From Laccaria trichodermophora (lineage: Eukaryota > Basidiomycota > Agaricomycetes > Agaricales > Hydnangiaceae), in assembly GCA_018417955.1 (NCBI GenBank), contig JACTVC010000003.1, positions 744,001 to 808,000 of the forward strand: DNA of 64,000 nucleotides, in the 5' to 3' direction. A model generated the notes under the pieces. That model made no database searches and had not been told where the DNA came from. It worked only from the letters and a program-made list of their open reading frames with translations. The number at the start of each line of letters is the position of its first letter. The first letter of the stretch is position 1. A program made the translations under genes and the position numbers. Positions 11,410 to 26,474 of this stretch are shown in pieces.

Positions 11410-13330
11410 TTAATCTATAATGTTCAGCTCCCTCAAACGCGCCTTTGCGAACGTGTCTTTATATGTGTTCCAGATTCTACCCCCACTCCCATCAGTTTTA
11501 CCCAAGGAGAAGAGGGGGAAGTTGGAAACGAACCGAGTTAGCTCCTCTATATATCGTTGCTGCACCTTCGTCAGTTGTTCCAGCGTCGGCTTTTCGCACC
11601 GTTCTACGTGGATGGGTTTACCAACTACGTAGGACGTCAGCCTGAACCCTCAATGGAAGTAGAGAACAACAGCGACTCACTGACAGCGACGATCTGTCGT
11701 CGGTAGGGCATCAATCCCACGTTATCTACTCGAGGTCAGTGATACGGAGAGAAAAGAGGCAGAAACAAACAAACAATTCAACAACCCCCTCCCATGAAAC
11801 AGTGGCAAAGTGAACCCAAATATGGACTGAAACTTGCGCTGGAACGCATATATCATGGTTCCCCGCTGATTCGGCATTTGCTGGTATATCTATCATCCAT
11901 ACCATTCAGCCTGGCAACAACGAAAAAGACAGAACGAAACAAACATCATTTTCACCAAACGAAAACACAGGGACCAAATCGGCGCTATCACAAAAGAACG
12001 TAAACGCAAAGTCTATCAAACAAGTGGAGACAGGGCATTTACCCATGTTGAATCGCAAGCTTGATGAACCCTAACCTACCCACCATCAGTACCAATCATC
12101 GCCCACACATCCGGAACCAACTCACCTCCGTCTCAGCGTCAAATCCGCCGTCCCGGGATGCGCGCTCAAACTCTCCGCAGCACCCCCAACAACAATCGTG
12201 ATCGCCGATCCCGGACCCGCCTTGAGGATGTTCGAGCACGACTGCTTGCTGACGCTGCATACCCCAAGTGCCATCAATATATCCCTATAGAACGGCATCT
12301 GAAAGTTCGAGGCGAGCGTCAGGAGGTGGGGCTTGATTCCCGGGAAAGCAGCTGAGAACCCGGTGGCTTCAATATGATGGGCGTTAGTATCAGGTAATTG
12401 GTGTAGTGTAGGGGTGCACAGAACCGACCTTCAGTCGCGAATGTTGCCAAGGCGCCCCTATGTTAGATAAGTAAGCCGTGATTATATGCGCGCATTGGCC
12501 AAGCGAGGCACATACATCCCAATGATGCCTAGCTTGAAGGGTTTCATTAGGCATGTTCGTGCAGAGTGGGTCGTTACATACCGTGAGGATGATACCCAAA
12601 CACATACGGACGATCCGGCGGCAAATCCGCTTCCTACACGCATGTATCGTCATTACGCCTTTCTTCATTCCATTCTCGTTATTCCACATACCTTTAGAAA
12701 CCTAAAACCCAAGTGCATATAAGAAAACCACCACAAAGCGAAGGGATAGAAAAAAAAACATACGAAGCAGGATAATAATCCGCAAAATACTTCCAAAAGC
12801 TCAAAGACCGGAACCACTGACTTGTCCGTCCCCCATTCTCAGGACTCTTGTCAATACATCGCACCCAGAAGAGATAAACAGCCAAGAACGGCCATAGCGG
12901 CGGGATGGAGCTACAAGTACCAAATCAATCTCCCACACCCAAAACAACGAAGAAGGAGAGAACATACCAAACGTACAAAAACGCAACAGTAGTGATAACA
13001 ATCGACACCGACCAAACCGCAACAGCCAACATCTGCAACCTCCGCTTCCTCGGGATCTTTGCCGGTACGAAACTGAAACCAAAGTCAGCGAGCGGTCCCC
13101 AACACGCCAACGCCATTTTCGCAAAGAGATACGTACTTCACATTGGCATGAAGGGTAGCAACGGGATTAGGGACGTTCAACGGGGTAGTAGCAAGCTTCG
13201 ACAACCGATCTCTAAGCGTCGAAGCAGATAAAGTCCTCGTAAGTTTCTCCGTTGGCCTCGTCGGCTGCTTTCCATCGCTCAAGTTGTTGTCGGGCACTTG
13301 CAGGCCGTTGCCGTTCAAAGCGTTTGCCAT
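11410..13330 (-). CDS. Diacylglycerol O-acyltransferase type 2
   Basis: A many-exon gene whose exons spell a DGAT2 protein (yeast Dga1 family), which acylates diacylglycerol to triacylglycerol at the ER and lipid droplets. After a polar N-terminus comes a membrane segment (LAVAVWSVSIVITTVAFLYV) and then LWPFLAVYLFWVRCID. Further motifs in order are DLPPDRPYVFGYHPHG (the catalytic YHPHG), PFYRDILMALGVCSVSK, ITIVVGGAAESL, LVPVFSFGEND, FGFTLPLFHGRG and GLMPYRR. The C-terminus is RIWNTYKDTFAKARLRELNIID. Checked early exons: 13330-13137, 13072-12968, 12910-12764, 12701-12692 (10 nt), 12633-12582, 12528-12516 (13 nt), then 12457 onward. A 57-nt in-frame segment just before RIWNTYKD may be a retained or spliced intron. 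Identification is firm; the last junctions are less so. Confidence 0.93.
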
Positions 13331-13655
13331 GAAAGGAAAGAGAGAATGAAAGGAAAGGAGGGAGGGGAGGCGGGAACCACGACCGATGATGGATGGTGGT
13401 GGGGGGTTATAAACTCAAAGATGGAATCGCGAGAAGAGTGGAATGGAAAAGAAACATTTGGGTAGCGCCCTATTTGCGACACAACATGGTAAAACATGAC
13501 GCGTCTGGAATGAAGCCCCTGACAAGACAATCTTAAAATCATCAACATATTCTGTCAATCAATTGTTCTATTCTTTCGTTGCTACATGAAAAACATGAAA
13601 ATTATAAGAAAGGGCATCAGGGTGAACACCAAAAAACCAAAAATCGCTCCGAGTC

Positions 13656-16669
<3,014 letters not shown>

Positions 16670-17239
16670 GGTGTTGTAGTTGTGAGAATTATGGAGGGGG
16701 GAAGCGAAGACGCGGGAGGTTATAAACAACGGAAGAAGGTGGACGCGCGTCCTTCAGTTGGCTGTTGAAACAGGAACAAACTCATTTACACACGTGGACA
16801 AGTTTTGCTCGGTCCTTCGATCACCTTCCACAAAGTGAAAACAAAAATTTGCTCCAAAAGCAATCAAGGGAACCCAAAACCTTGTTCCATGAAAAAAAAA
16901 CTGCAAATTTACAGCACGCAAGCAAATTTTGGAAGCGTGAAGGGAGATCCTTCAGAGTACTTCAATAACAGCATTTAAATACTGTTGGCTGTGAACTCAT
17001 CGCCTTTAAACTTATTTACTTAGCGTAACTCCCCGTCAAGCGAAAACGTAGAGCTTATTCGATTATGAGTTGCGTATCGCGCTGCACAGTTGCAGTGATT
17101 TGAATGGAGTAAAGTTAGGAAGAAAAATGCATCGTGGTCGTTTAAAAATACATTGCATTGCGCAAGGAAAGATTATCGCGTATTGCTAGATCTTCAGCTT
17201 CGTACTGGGGCGTTTCTCGGTTTGGTCGTAAGATATTCA
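16670..17239. other. Intergenic, no gene seen
   Basis: A 570-bp AT-rich gap between the CDC48 start and the 3' end of lipase A. It should contain the CDC48 promoter. No conserved frame is seen. Confidence 0.5.
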
Positions 17240-18685
17240 TTAAAAACATGTGGTGTACACTCCGTCGTAAGGTCCTTCAAAAACAATTAGAAAGCAGGGA
17301 GACGAAAAGAAAGGATAAAAAATACCATTATGGTCGCCTGCGTTTCCAGCAAATATATTCGGAACGTAGCCAATCGTGCACTGCGAGTTCGTATTATCCT
17401 GACCTGGGCAGGACATCCAACCGTTCGAACTAGTGATGTGGACTTCTCCGTTTGTGTGCGCGTAGCCAAGAAAGCGGCCTGCAAAGGATTAGTATTTGTC
17501 TTTCAAATTTTGCGGATAGTAAAGGTTACCTGGTAGTATTGGTACGACATCATTCCTAAAATTCGTGCAACAAGATTGAGCACAAAAACTATTTATGACA
17601 ACCTCCACTCACTTGTTGTCAATCCTGGTCAAATTTGCGCGGGGATTGATGAAATCCACAAAAGCTTGATTCCCGACCTATTTGATTCGCACTCAGGTTC
17701 GCCCGAAGTTTTAAAAAATTGTAAACACGGCTTACGCGTGAGCTCCCATAAGTAACCGCTTGCAGTGAAGTACTCAACGGTAGGTTCAAAGATAAATACG
17801 CTGTGGAAACCAAGGCGATAGAACCTCCTGCAAGGGGTGAGCAGTTATACTTGAGCAAAAAAAGATTTATTTCAGGACTTACCCAGTGAATGGCCGACAA
17901 CAGTGACCTTAGGAGTCGCATATTTCGACATAGCGGTCTTGACGGCTGCAAGGACAGCAGTTGCAGATCTTTTATTCGAAGTTATCAATAGGATGGCTCA
18001 AATCGACGAAGTCCGAGTCATGCGTACCTCTTCTGTGCATCACCGAACCCATCATGGGTTTTGATAGAAGAACTGATGCCCGGGAATAGTTTCGAGTCCA
18101 ACGGTTTCAAAATAAATTTGGCATCGGTGATCAGAGGGAAGCTTAATTATAGGTCAGCGTTTCTAAACGTGCATCGAAGGAATTGAAATCACAATTTCGA
18201 GAAATCGCTTCCCTTTGAACAAGCGGCCATCAGCAACAAGATGACCACAAAATAATCGAAATATATTCACCTGGTATGCGACGATCACGGACTACCCTCC
18301 CGTATATGAGTCCGACCAGAGAAGGGATCAAGAAGCAGACGTACCTTGAGACTAGGGTCATATCCAACAAACCAATATTGCGCCAAAGCTCCATCGCCGC
18401 CTGAAGCTATTGGTTTGAACTCAGCGTTGGCGCTGCAGGACGCTATTGAACAATATGTAAACGACAATAAAATATGAGAAGAAAATGTGACCCACCACCG
18501 CAATTCCAGGCTAGCGTTGACGCGGGTGGACAATGGGCAGCAGCCGCATAATAGGTGTAGGGCTTGTACGAGGCAATGTCAGCGGTTGACAGCGCAGAGA
18601 CCGCTGCCTGGCGCCCCTCCAATATAGGCACCGCGATGGCTACGCTCGCGAAAAATAAAAATAGCGGGATTAAAGCAAGAAACAT
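17240..18685 (-). CDS. Secreted class 3 lipase, copy A
   Basis: The ATG at 18685 gives a signal peptide (MFLALIPLFLFFASVAIAV). Exons then read SYKPYTYYAAAAHCPP, GGDGALAQYWFVGYDPSLK, KLFPGISSSIKTHDGFGD, the nucleophile elbow VTVVGHSLGG (Ser), NQAFVDFINP, NDVVPILP (Asp), GRFLGYAHTNGEVHI (His) and PGQDNTNSQC, matching the alpha/beta-hydrolase class 3 lipase layout. The last intron (within 17290-17350) joins GDHNG to PYDGV and the frame stops at TAA 17240-17242. Unlike copies B and C it lacks the ~45-residue hydrophobic tail, so it should be freely secreted. Substrate range (triacylglycerol or feruloyl esters) cannot be told from sequence. Confidence 0.85.
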
Positions 18686-19139
18686 CGCGTGAACTGGGGG
18701 AAGCGAAAGGGACAATAATGCGAACCCTCAAGAGCATTATTCTCGCATCCGAGCTTTATAGAGGTTGAGCTAAAGAGCAAAGATTAAATTGAGGAGAGAG
18801 ACGTACTTCTACCCATCACCAATCTTAGCTAGTTCCGGAATCCGTTTGACTTGGAGGCTAGCTTCCAAGCGATACGTGCAGTGTGTTCCATGTGGTAGCG
18901 AGCTTCGCAAGAAACAGGACGCCCTGGACGCGTCAGTCAACGCAGTCAGCTGACCACACCAAGTGCAGTTTTCCACCTGTTTACACGCGATTATGGAGGC
19001 TTTAGATGATGTAATTTCGAATTTATGATTTTAGTCTGGGGAAATCTGGGGAAGCGGGGAAGCGCATCTGACCCACACACGTAACAGCCGCCGATCGTGT
19101 TGCGCGGGTTTTGAAATAAGTACTTACAAGTGTGGGGCG
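18686..19139. other. Intergenic, promoter of lipase A
   Basis: About 450 bp from the lipase A start to the TSD of the MULE-like element. Nothing else is recognised. Confidence 0.45.
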
Positions 19140-19148
19140 ATATCTGGC
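19140..19148. repeat. 9-bp target-site duplication, left
   Basis: ATATCTGGC directly abuts the left TIR and is repeated at 20736-20744 directly after the right TIR. Confidence 0.8.
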
Positions 19149-19238
19149 TAGTCTCGGAAACCCATCCTCTTTGGGCACCCTTCCCAATTTGGGTCCCTTC
19201 CCTTAAGAGTCTGGGAATCTTCCAACGACATCAACGTA

Positions 19239-19722
19239 CACTTGAGACAGCGACGAATATGTAGGGCTACATATGTACAAACATATGCTCTCAAAACTGT
19301 GGAATACGCTGAAATCTCTTTTGTCCTGGTATATTTACTCTCAATTTCTAAGTTTGGTGATAGATTTGTACATCTACCATATCCATACAACAAACTTACA
19401 ATAAAAAAAGGGGTCAGATCCTAAAAATGAACAAATAAATATGATCTGAGTTCATATTTAGAATATGCTAAAATTTTGGCCCAGGAAGTTCAGCAAATTC
19501 TAAATATGAATTTAGATCATATTTATTCAATCATTTTTTGGATCTGATCCTTTTTTTTATTGTAAGTTTATTTTATGCATATGTTGGATATACACTTCCA
19601 TCACCAAACTTAGAAAATGAGAGCAAATATGTTAAGGGAACACTGGTTTTGGTCTATTCTCCAGTTTTTAGTGCCTATGTTTACACCTATGTGGCCCTTC
19701 ATATCCGTCGCTGCCTGAAGTG
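19239..19722. mobile_element. Palindromic 484-bp element nested in the left TIR
   Basis: Its ends are CACTTGAGACAGCGACGAAT and, reverse complemented, CACTTCAGGCAGCGACGGAT. The two halves remain imperfectly complementary almost to the centre near 19475-19490, so a single strand could fold into one long hairpin. It is flanked by GTA (19236-19238 and 19723-19725). The intact right TIR of the host element preserves the empty site (caacgtacctttg), which proves the insertion and its 3-bp duplication. CACT-type ends with a 3-bp TSD suggest a CACTA/CMC-like origin. There is no coding capacity. Confidence 0.75.
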
Positions 19723-20519
19723 GTACCTTTGTCTTCGCCAATTTCTCGGCGGTTATGTAAGCTTTCTGTCTGCTTTCGGCGCCCTTTCTGAACGCGTCGT
19801 TATCATCGCGTCCTCATCGCCAGCCCATCCCTCGCGTTATCCGCTCCATATGCCTTCAATACAATCTAGTTCTGTCAACTATCTATGTATATTACACATG
19901 AGATAGTATTAGCTTTCAATACAGGGCTGTTGGATCTACTTCTCGAAAACCCACACCGTTGCTCGCCCTGAAAACCCAAGCTTGTATATGGTTTTTTTCT
20001 GCGCTAAGAGAGGGAGGACCCAAAGCAGAGACTTTCCAGCCCCGTTGGGGCGATGACACATAAAACCCACCGCCGAGATAAGATGATGTTCGACGCCTCA
20101 ACCTAAGTGTTATCCCTCTTTCAGTACCCCCTCGGAGATTACTAGCTCATTCCAACGTCGTACAGAAACACTCTCCATTACAGAGAGTTGCTAGAAGTTG
20201 GAGGACGCGAAGGCCTGCTATCGAGGATGTTGAGCTTGTATGGCGTGTATGACGGTGTCTTGGGCTTTGTTTCATGGCCATTTCGATAGATTTTCCGGGA
20301 CTTCTGGCTGGCAAGTGGACGTTGTGGGGTGGTGTAGGGTAAAATTTGGTTGAGAGTGAGGAATGGTGATGGGAGTCGAAGGTGAGGGTGATGTTGGTGA
20401 GGACAATGAGGAATCATCTTGATCGTTCATTCAAGGACGTTTGGGTAGCCAAGGTTGCAAAGGAGTGGAGTTGAGCATAGTAAGCCTTAATAGAGATGAA
20501 ATTATGAGTTTGTACGGGT

Positions 20520-20735
20520 ATATGGAGCGGATAACGCGAGGGATGGGCTGGCGATGAGGACGCGATGATAACGACGCGTTCAGAAAGGGCGCCGAAAGCA
20601 GACAGAAAGCTTACATAACCGCCGAGAAATTGGCGAAGACAAAGGTACGTTGATGTCGTTGGAAGATTCCCAGACTCTTAAGGGAAGGGACCCAAATTGG
20701 GAAGGGTGCCCAAAGAGGATGGGTTTCCGAGACTA
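20520..20735. repeat. Intact 216-bp right TIR of the MULE-like element
   Basis: Reverse complement of 19149-19238 joined to 19726-19851. It serves as the empty-site reference for the nested insertion. Confidence 0.85.
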
Positions 20736-20744
20736 ATATCTGGC
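20736..20744. repeat. 9-bp target-site duplication, right
   Basis: ATATCTGGC, matching 19140-19148, in direct orientation outside the element. Confidence 0.8.
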
Positions 20745-21632
20745 GATATTCGAGCACGACCGCAGTGCGTCCCTTGAGCACCCTGTGGTCACCACGTCAT
20801 ACGGTCCATCGTGGCACCATCGATATATATTTTTAATCACCAGTCCAAATGCGTGATGAGCGGTGGTGAGCCCGGGTCCCGCGTTGTTTCGTTCCATCAT
20901 GACCATTGACGGTCATCACGAACGGGGGAAAGCGCAAAAAAACCTAGCCGCCTTCACCTGAATGATATCCATCCCTTGAAATCATGAAGCTCCAGATAGA
21001 CCTGGAGGTATGGATAAGACATGCCTATAGTTTAATTTGACTTGATAGCGGAAGCAGAGAAACACTACTTACGACCAACTTAGACCCACGTGGTGAAAGA
21101 AATAAAGGAATCTTGGCGCATACGCAGTCGAAAAAGTGGTGATGGCGGACCTGTTTGAGGAACCGAATAAAGATACCGTTCAGGAAATGAGAATCAACGC
21201 AGAGGCTACTCCGTAGTCTGGCCGATCGTAAAACAACCGTCTTCGTCACACGAGAGCCTGAGTACCACTGCAAGACTTGGGTTGCAACACTGAATCAGAA
21301 GTACCCCAGCCAGCGAAGAGGGCAAAAGGCTTGTTAAAATGGTTGCGCCTTCGAGAGCAACAGGGAGCAGTCGGGATAGGCTTGACAATACATAACTGGA
21401 TGCTGTCATGTCCTCTAGCATCGTTGGCTCTCACTCCGTTGACGGCCAACGCCTATCCGCGTCTTATAATAGAGGGTCCTGATCTACACACAGCCTACTG
21501 GTCATAGCCCAGTTAACCAATACATTATAAGGATTTGGCTACGGACCTACAAAACAAAACGAATGGAGAGGGTTGGTCAAAGGAGCGGACGAAAAGGACC
21601 CAAAGTTCCCTTTGCACGATATACATAAGTGA
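20745..21632. other. Intergenic, no supported gene
   Basis: About 890 bp downstream of the GH5 gene. A small palindrome (tgaccattgacggtca) lies near 20900-20920. Frames at 21200-21450 on the minus strand are open but match nothing I know. Confidence 0.4.
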
Positions 21633-23966
21633 TCAAAACTTCATTCCACGGGCTCCGAAGGCATGATGGCGCCTCTTCCAGTGTTCACCCCGTCGAGCCG
21701 GAGGAGTGTCGTCCGTGGCTGTGGCTATGGCTGAGGTTGTGGTTGCTGTAGCGTTGATGTACGCGTCACAGACATGGGGATCGTTGAACTTTGTGGGGTC
21801 CTGAGTGAGGTACCCTCTCTTCAGGCCCTCCATGTACGACCTTCAACCAATGATGATGAGATAGAAAAGAGGAAGGGTAAAAGGAAAGAACGTACCACTG
21901 CCTCGGCAAATCTGCAGTCAAATTAGAGATCTCCAGTTTAAAGTTCCAAAACTGCAACAACGTCAGTACGTTGACTCCTCCGGGAGACGAGGGGGAAAAC
22001 ACGTACGATCCAACCCGCATCTTTCCCATAGGCGAGTTTTTGTGCGTCAGCCCACTGCTTCATGAATGTGTCGGAGGCATTCGCATTGAACTGGGTGGCA
22101 AGACTCCATTCTCCGAAGAAAAGGGGACTGTTACCAAGAGCTGCGTCAGATTGGATCCTTTTCAAATCTGAAACTCAAGAGGTCAGAGAGTGGACGAAAA
22201 CAAGAGACTACAATAACCCACTGCACATAGAGGTAAGGTAAGCTTGTTCGTTTGCATCGGCGACGCCCTATACCATCACAGGTCAGTGCTGTCTCATTGG
22301 TTTCCAGAGATGACACGTACGCCATACCTGTTTGCGGAATGTTAGAGAGCAACTTGGTCATAGACAAAGAAGGAGACCTACGCGTAATACAAATGGTTGT
22401 CGTAAATCTGAGGACCAATTGCTGCGTCCGCGGGGTTTGAATGGTTGTTGTATTGCCAGCTAACATCCATAAAGCTAAGTATCGATGATAAGCCCTCGAA
22501 CGCATCGACGACTTGGGTTGTCAACTCACTTGGTTACCAACGCAGTCCTTTGCTGCAAAATGCTCCTCAATCCACCCGGCTGGAAGCGCGTATTCAGCAC
22601 CAACTGCTGGGCGACCTGGGCAAAGATCGGCGCTGCATCCTTCAATACTTTGCAAACCTCTGGGTTGAAGATATTCCGCAACGTAGCAGCAGCAGACAAA
22701 GCACTGGCGACATTCGCTTGTGATGCGAGGATGGGAGGAACTTGAACAGAGACAGGTGCAATACCAAGGGTCAGTTCGACGGCACGGATGACTTGAACAA
22801 AGTTCTTTTGAACTAACGGGATTTCAGTTGCGGTAACGAGGTAACATGTGGTCGACATACAATCGCCGTAGCCGGGGGTTTTACTGGCATCCATGATCGG
22901 TTCGTTTATAGCCTCGATAGCTGCGACACTTCCAAAAGCGGGATCAAGGTGCGATAGCGCCGTCATGACGGCGGTCCAGATGAGAGCGCGGTGGTAATTG
23001 TACGGAGTCTGCATGCGGTAACGTTCATCGCCGGACAAAGGAAGATGGGGAGTAGACAACGTACGTAGAACTGAACATCGCTGGTGCATCTATTAAAGAT
23101 GTCTTGTAAGTGCCTATAGGGAGTTACGAGTAGCAAGTCCACGAACCTCCCTGCAAACATTTGATTGGGGGTAGAAACTCCAGGAAGAGCATGGTGGTCG
23201 AGAATGACAGAGATTCCTGCGTCTCTAAGTTGTGTCAAGCCACGTTGCTGGATGACAAACGAAATACTTGAGTATCAGAAGAACTAGAAAAGAGCGTGAG
23301 GATTACCAATTGCAAAATGCCACCACGGGGGTAGAACTCCGTAGTCCTGTTGACAAGTGGTTCAATGATCCAGTAGCCTAACTGTGGCGATGCGTGAATA
23401 CGTTTAACGGCAACAAAGGCGAACCCAAGCGAGTACTTACAGGCAGGCGGACGGTGTTCAGACCAGCTCCCTTGATCTGGTCAATGTCAGCTTGGTTGAA
23501 CCAGGTCTTCCTGTTCAATCGGACTTCAAGTAACAATTGAAGACACTAAAGCCTTGACGCACCAGTGTTGATTGAAGATCTGGTCCACGGTCTGGGGATA
23601 TTTCTGGGCAAACGCACTAACGCGAACGTGAGTTGGAGAGCACAAAATCATTTGGGGTGAACGCACAACTCAGATCCGATGCAAGTTCCACCACAATCCG
23701 ATGTGCAGTAGTCGCCACCCATGCGCACCCATTCTGCTGCATGTAAGTAACTCGGCTGCTATTAAATTACATTTACATACCATCCGGAAGCATCCATGGT
23801 TCCAACAGGAGCCTAGCCAATAGGTCAGAAAGGATGAGAAATAAGACGTGAACGCGTTGACGAACCATGAACCCAAGTTTACGCCATATATTTTACTCGG
23901 CAACCCAGCGTTGACGAGAGCTGTCGCTGTCAAGAAGGATAAATAATAAAAGAGAGTGGGGGCCAT
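21633..23966 (-). CDS. Secreted GH5 exo-beta-1,3-glucanase-like enzyme
   Basis: ATG 23966 gives a signal peptide (APTLFYYLSFLTATALVNA). About ten exons with short introns spell a GH5 glycosidase of the fungal exo-1,3-beta-glucanase type: KIYGVNLGSW, GGDYC, LNTVRLPLGYWIIEPL, LRDAGISVILDHHALPG, then AIEAINEPI with the acid/base Glu of the NEP motif, and FFGEWSLATQ with the nucleophile Glu. A tail after LKRGYLTQDPTKFNDPHVCD is Thr-rich and ends basic at TGA 21633-21635. The likely role is hydrolysis or remodelling of wall beta-1,3-glucan outside the cell. Both catalytic glutamates are present and no break was found. Confidence 0.88.
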
Positions 23967-24175
23967 GTTTAGCCAGACGTCTTGCAAGGAAGTGGGGGAA
24001 GGGAAAGTCGAATGAAGGAAGACTAAAGTCCTCCTCAATTTTAAACCCTGCCAGGTGTTTTTAAATTCGGGATTAGGGCGCTAGCTTCGCGACTTTTCCG
24101 CTTCCCGTGGCCCGACGGGACCCCGATGGAACAATATGCTGGAAATTTTGTCATGATGTAACTTCGTGGATGAGG

Positions 24176-25446
24176 CCCAGTGAAAACCTGCTCTGGAGGT
24201 TTCTGGAGAAAACGGCCAAGTTGCTGGCGTCAGCCGTCGTTGTCCGGGATAGTCCGAAGTTGGTCCGAGGCAACTTCGATGTAACTATTCTTTCTGGGCG
24301 CTACCGTAGATATCTGGATGTTCCGACTCAAGTCAATTACAAAATTTCTAAGTCATCGTTCTCCTTTTTTTCTCTCTAAGCAAATGTCCAAGCAACGTCC
24401 AAGCGGTAGGTTTATCCTACTGAGTGCTTCCTTCTGCTCTGTGTTGGGAAAGCTTTACCTAAGCAACAAATAATGCTCGGAGTCGCCACTTTCTTCCTTC
24501 CCCCACCACCATCTCCTCCCCATATGCCACGACGTCCCCATCCTCTTCCCATGCTTGACGCGACGGCATTCCCGTTTGTGTAGCACTCGACTCGGGGAAT
24601 TCCTATGGCTGCGAGTGGAGCTTGGTTTATGCGGTTCCCGAGCAATACCGTCTGTACCTGGTGAGTGTATGTATGCGCCTCAAGTGCCTCGTTTGTTGCT
24701 GACAGTGCTTGGGAATGCTCCAGTGGCTTTGCGCCACCACCTGGGCAGTGCGACATTGATTGTAGGAGCGGTGCGTGGATTCGCCATCCCCATTCTTACG
24801 CATTTCCACGACGCGACTCACCATCTTTTCTCAAGCTAGCTCAAGTCGGGATGGGCGCCGCACCGCGACCTCGGATTTGGAAGGCCAAGTTTTTACATGT
24901 CATTCATCAGACTATCACGCAATCAGGTGTGTTCAATCGTGTCTCCCTTGCTCTTGTCTAATCTCGATGCGATATTTAGCACGAAGAGGCCTGAGGGCCG
25001 TGTTTTCCCACCGGGGCTGCTAGGAGACGACAGCTTGCAACACAGGCTGGAGGAGCTGGGATATGCGACTAGAGCTGGGGTATACGGCTACCGAAGCAGG
25101 ATTGAGAGCACAGGTGGATCGGGGATGCGGGTATGGTCAGGTAGGACGCGGATATCACTAGATTGAGGCCAGAAGGGGCCAGATTATATTGTGTACAATA
25201 GGGTAGAATATAATTATAGATTTTTCCAGCCCACAACAGTCTACCCCAGAATATCCCAGTCAAGGCCAGAGGCAGCCAGAGATTTGACCAAAACCTAAAA
25301 CGAACCATCTTCTAACCCTCCAGCATGAGCCAGATATTTTCTGGAAAGCGGACAAAAACTGGCTTCAGCCGGCGATTTCTGGAGGTCCAGCTTAAGCCGG
25401 CTTCTCACGGATATTTCCAGACCCCCCCAGAGCAGGTTTTCACTGG
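24176..25446. mobile_element. Non-autonomous hAT-like element, 1.27 kb
   Basis: The ends are inverted copies: CCCAGTGAAAACCTGCTCTG on the left and, reverse complemented, CCAGTGAAAACCTGCTCTGG on the right, flanked by an 8-bp direct repeat GGATGAGG (24168-24175 and 25447-25454). Eight-base TSDs with short TIRs are typical of hAT elements. Subterminal CCAG/CTGG-rich repeats (25240-25430) could be transposase binding sites. The interior frames do not resemble a transposase. Confidence 0.75.
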
Positions 25447-25454
25447 GGATGAGG

Positions 25455-25958
25455 ATTGGGTTGGGCAAGTAGATGAGGCCTAGGAGCCTAATGCACCTAA
25501 TGCCTGGGCTGCTGAGGTGGATTTATGATTGGTGAAGACAAGGTGAAGATGAGGATTGGTGTCTATGTGAGTGTAACGCTAGCAATGTGTTCTCGTCAAG
25601 TTCTCGTCGAAAGGGCGGAAGAATGAGAAGGTGGCACGAAAAAGATCGTCTGCTCCTCGGGACCTCGGGTTTCCTCGCCGCTCGGCGCTTGGTGCGTCCT
25701 TGCCTTTTCAAGCCTTCACTTTCCTGGCGATCAGATCAGGTACACCTTCCATACAACAAAACGAACGCACAGACATGCTCCTCCGCAGACTCTACTCCAA
25801 AAAACCCACACATATGTCGCAGAAGGTGAAGAGGAGCTCAGAGTCATGCACCTTAACTTGAAGGAAGAGGAGGCCCCCGGGATACACCACACAGTATGTT
25901 GGGAAAGAGAAATTCTGCCTCGCGATAAGATTGAAGCAAGTAGCAGATATCGATGTAG
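25455..25958. other. Intergenic, no gene seen
   Basis: About 500 bp between the hAT-like element and the inverted duplication carrying lipase B. No supported frame. Confidence 0.4.
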
Positions 25959-26384
25959 CTGGACGCTCACTGCAGCGCTCAATGTCAAAACTTTCCTCCC
26001 GGCGCGAAACTTGAACTCATTCCGATTGTCAAATTCAAATTCAAATTGCGCCTCGACCCAGCCTCAAGTCCGTACCTAAGGCTTTAACGAAGGCTCTTAT
26101 CATTCATATCTGGCGAAAGGTTTCGTCTGAATGTGTTCCTGACATCCTGTGTCACGATCACGGCATTTCTCTCTTCCGTCCGCCTCTTTCGTGCTTCGCT
26201 TTCTTTCCGCTCTTCTTCAAATTGCTCATCTTTATTGTCCGCTTGGTGGGTCCATATCAATTTTCCCTGGGTACGCAGCAGAATCGTGCCGATGCAACAG
26301 CGGGCACTGCTGGGCACTGTCATCGTGTCGACTGTATAAGTTAACGGGATGACGCTCGCGGTATGTCCGTCACCCAGTGGATGA

Positions 26385-26390
26385 TATAAA
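26385..26390 (+). promoter_or_regulatory. TATA box of lipase B
   Basis: TATAAA about 90 bp upstream of the lipase B ATG, set in promoter sequence shared with lipase C. Confidence 0.5.
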
Positions 26391-26474
26391 TAGCGAGCGT
26401 TCTAATACTTAGCCGCACGTCCACCTTGCGCATACCATCTTGTTTCTCCTCCCGACCCCATTTCTACACCCAAG

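Larger units (their letters stand above)
19149..20735. mobile_element. Non-autonomous MULE-like DNA transposon
   Basis: The two ends are 216-bp inverted repeats that look identical by eye once a later insertion is removed: left arm 19149-19851 (minus 487 bp), right arm 20520-20735. Both begin TAGTCTCGGAAACCCATCC. The element is flanked by a 9-bp direct repeat ATATCTGGC (19140-19148 and 20736-20744), read as the target-site duplication. Long TIRs plus a 9-bp TSD are the signature of Mutator-like elements. The ~670-bp interior has no transposase frame, so it must have been moved in trans. Near-identical arms suggest recent activity. Superfamily assignment is inference. Confidence 0.8.
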
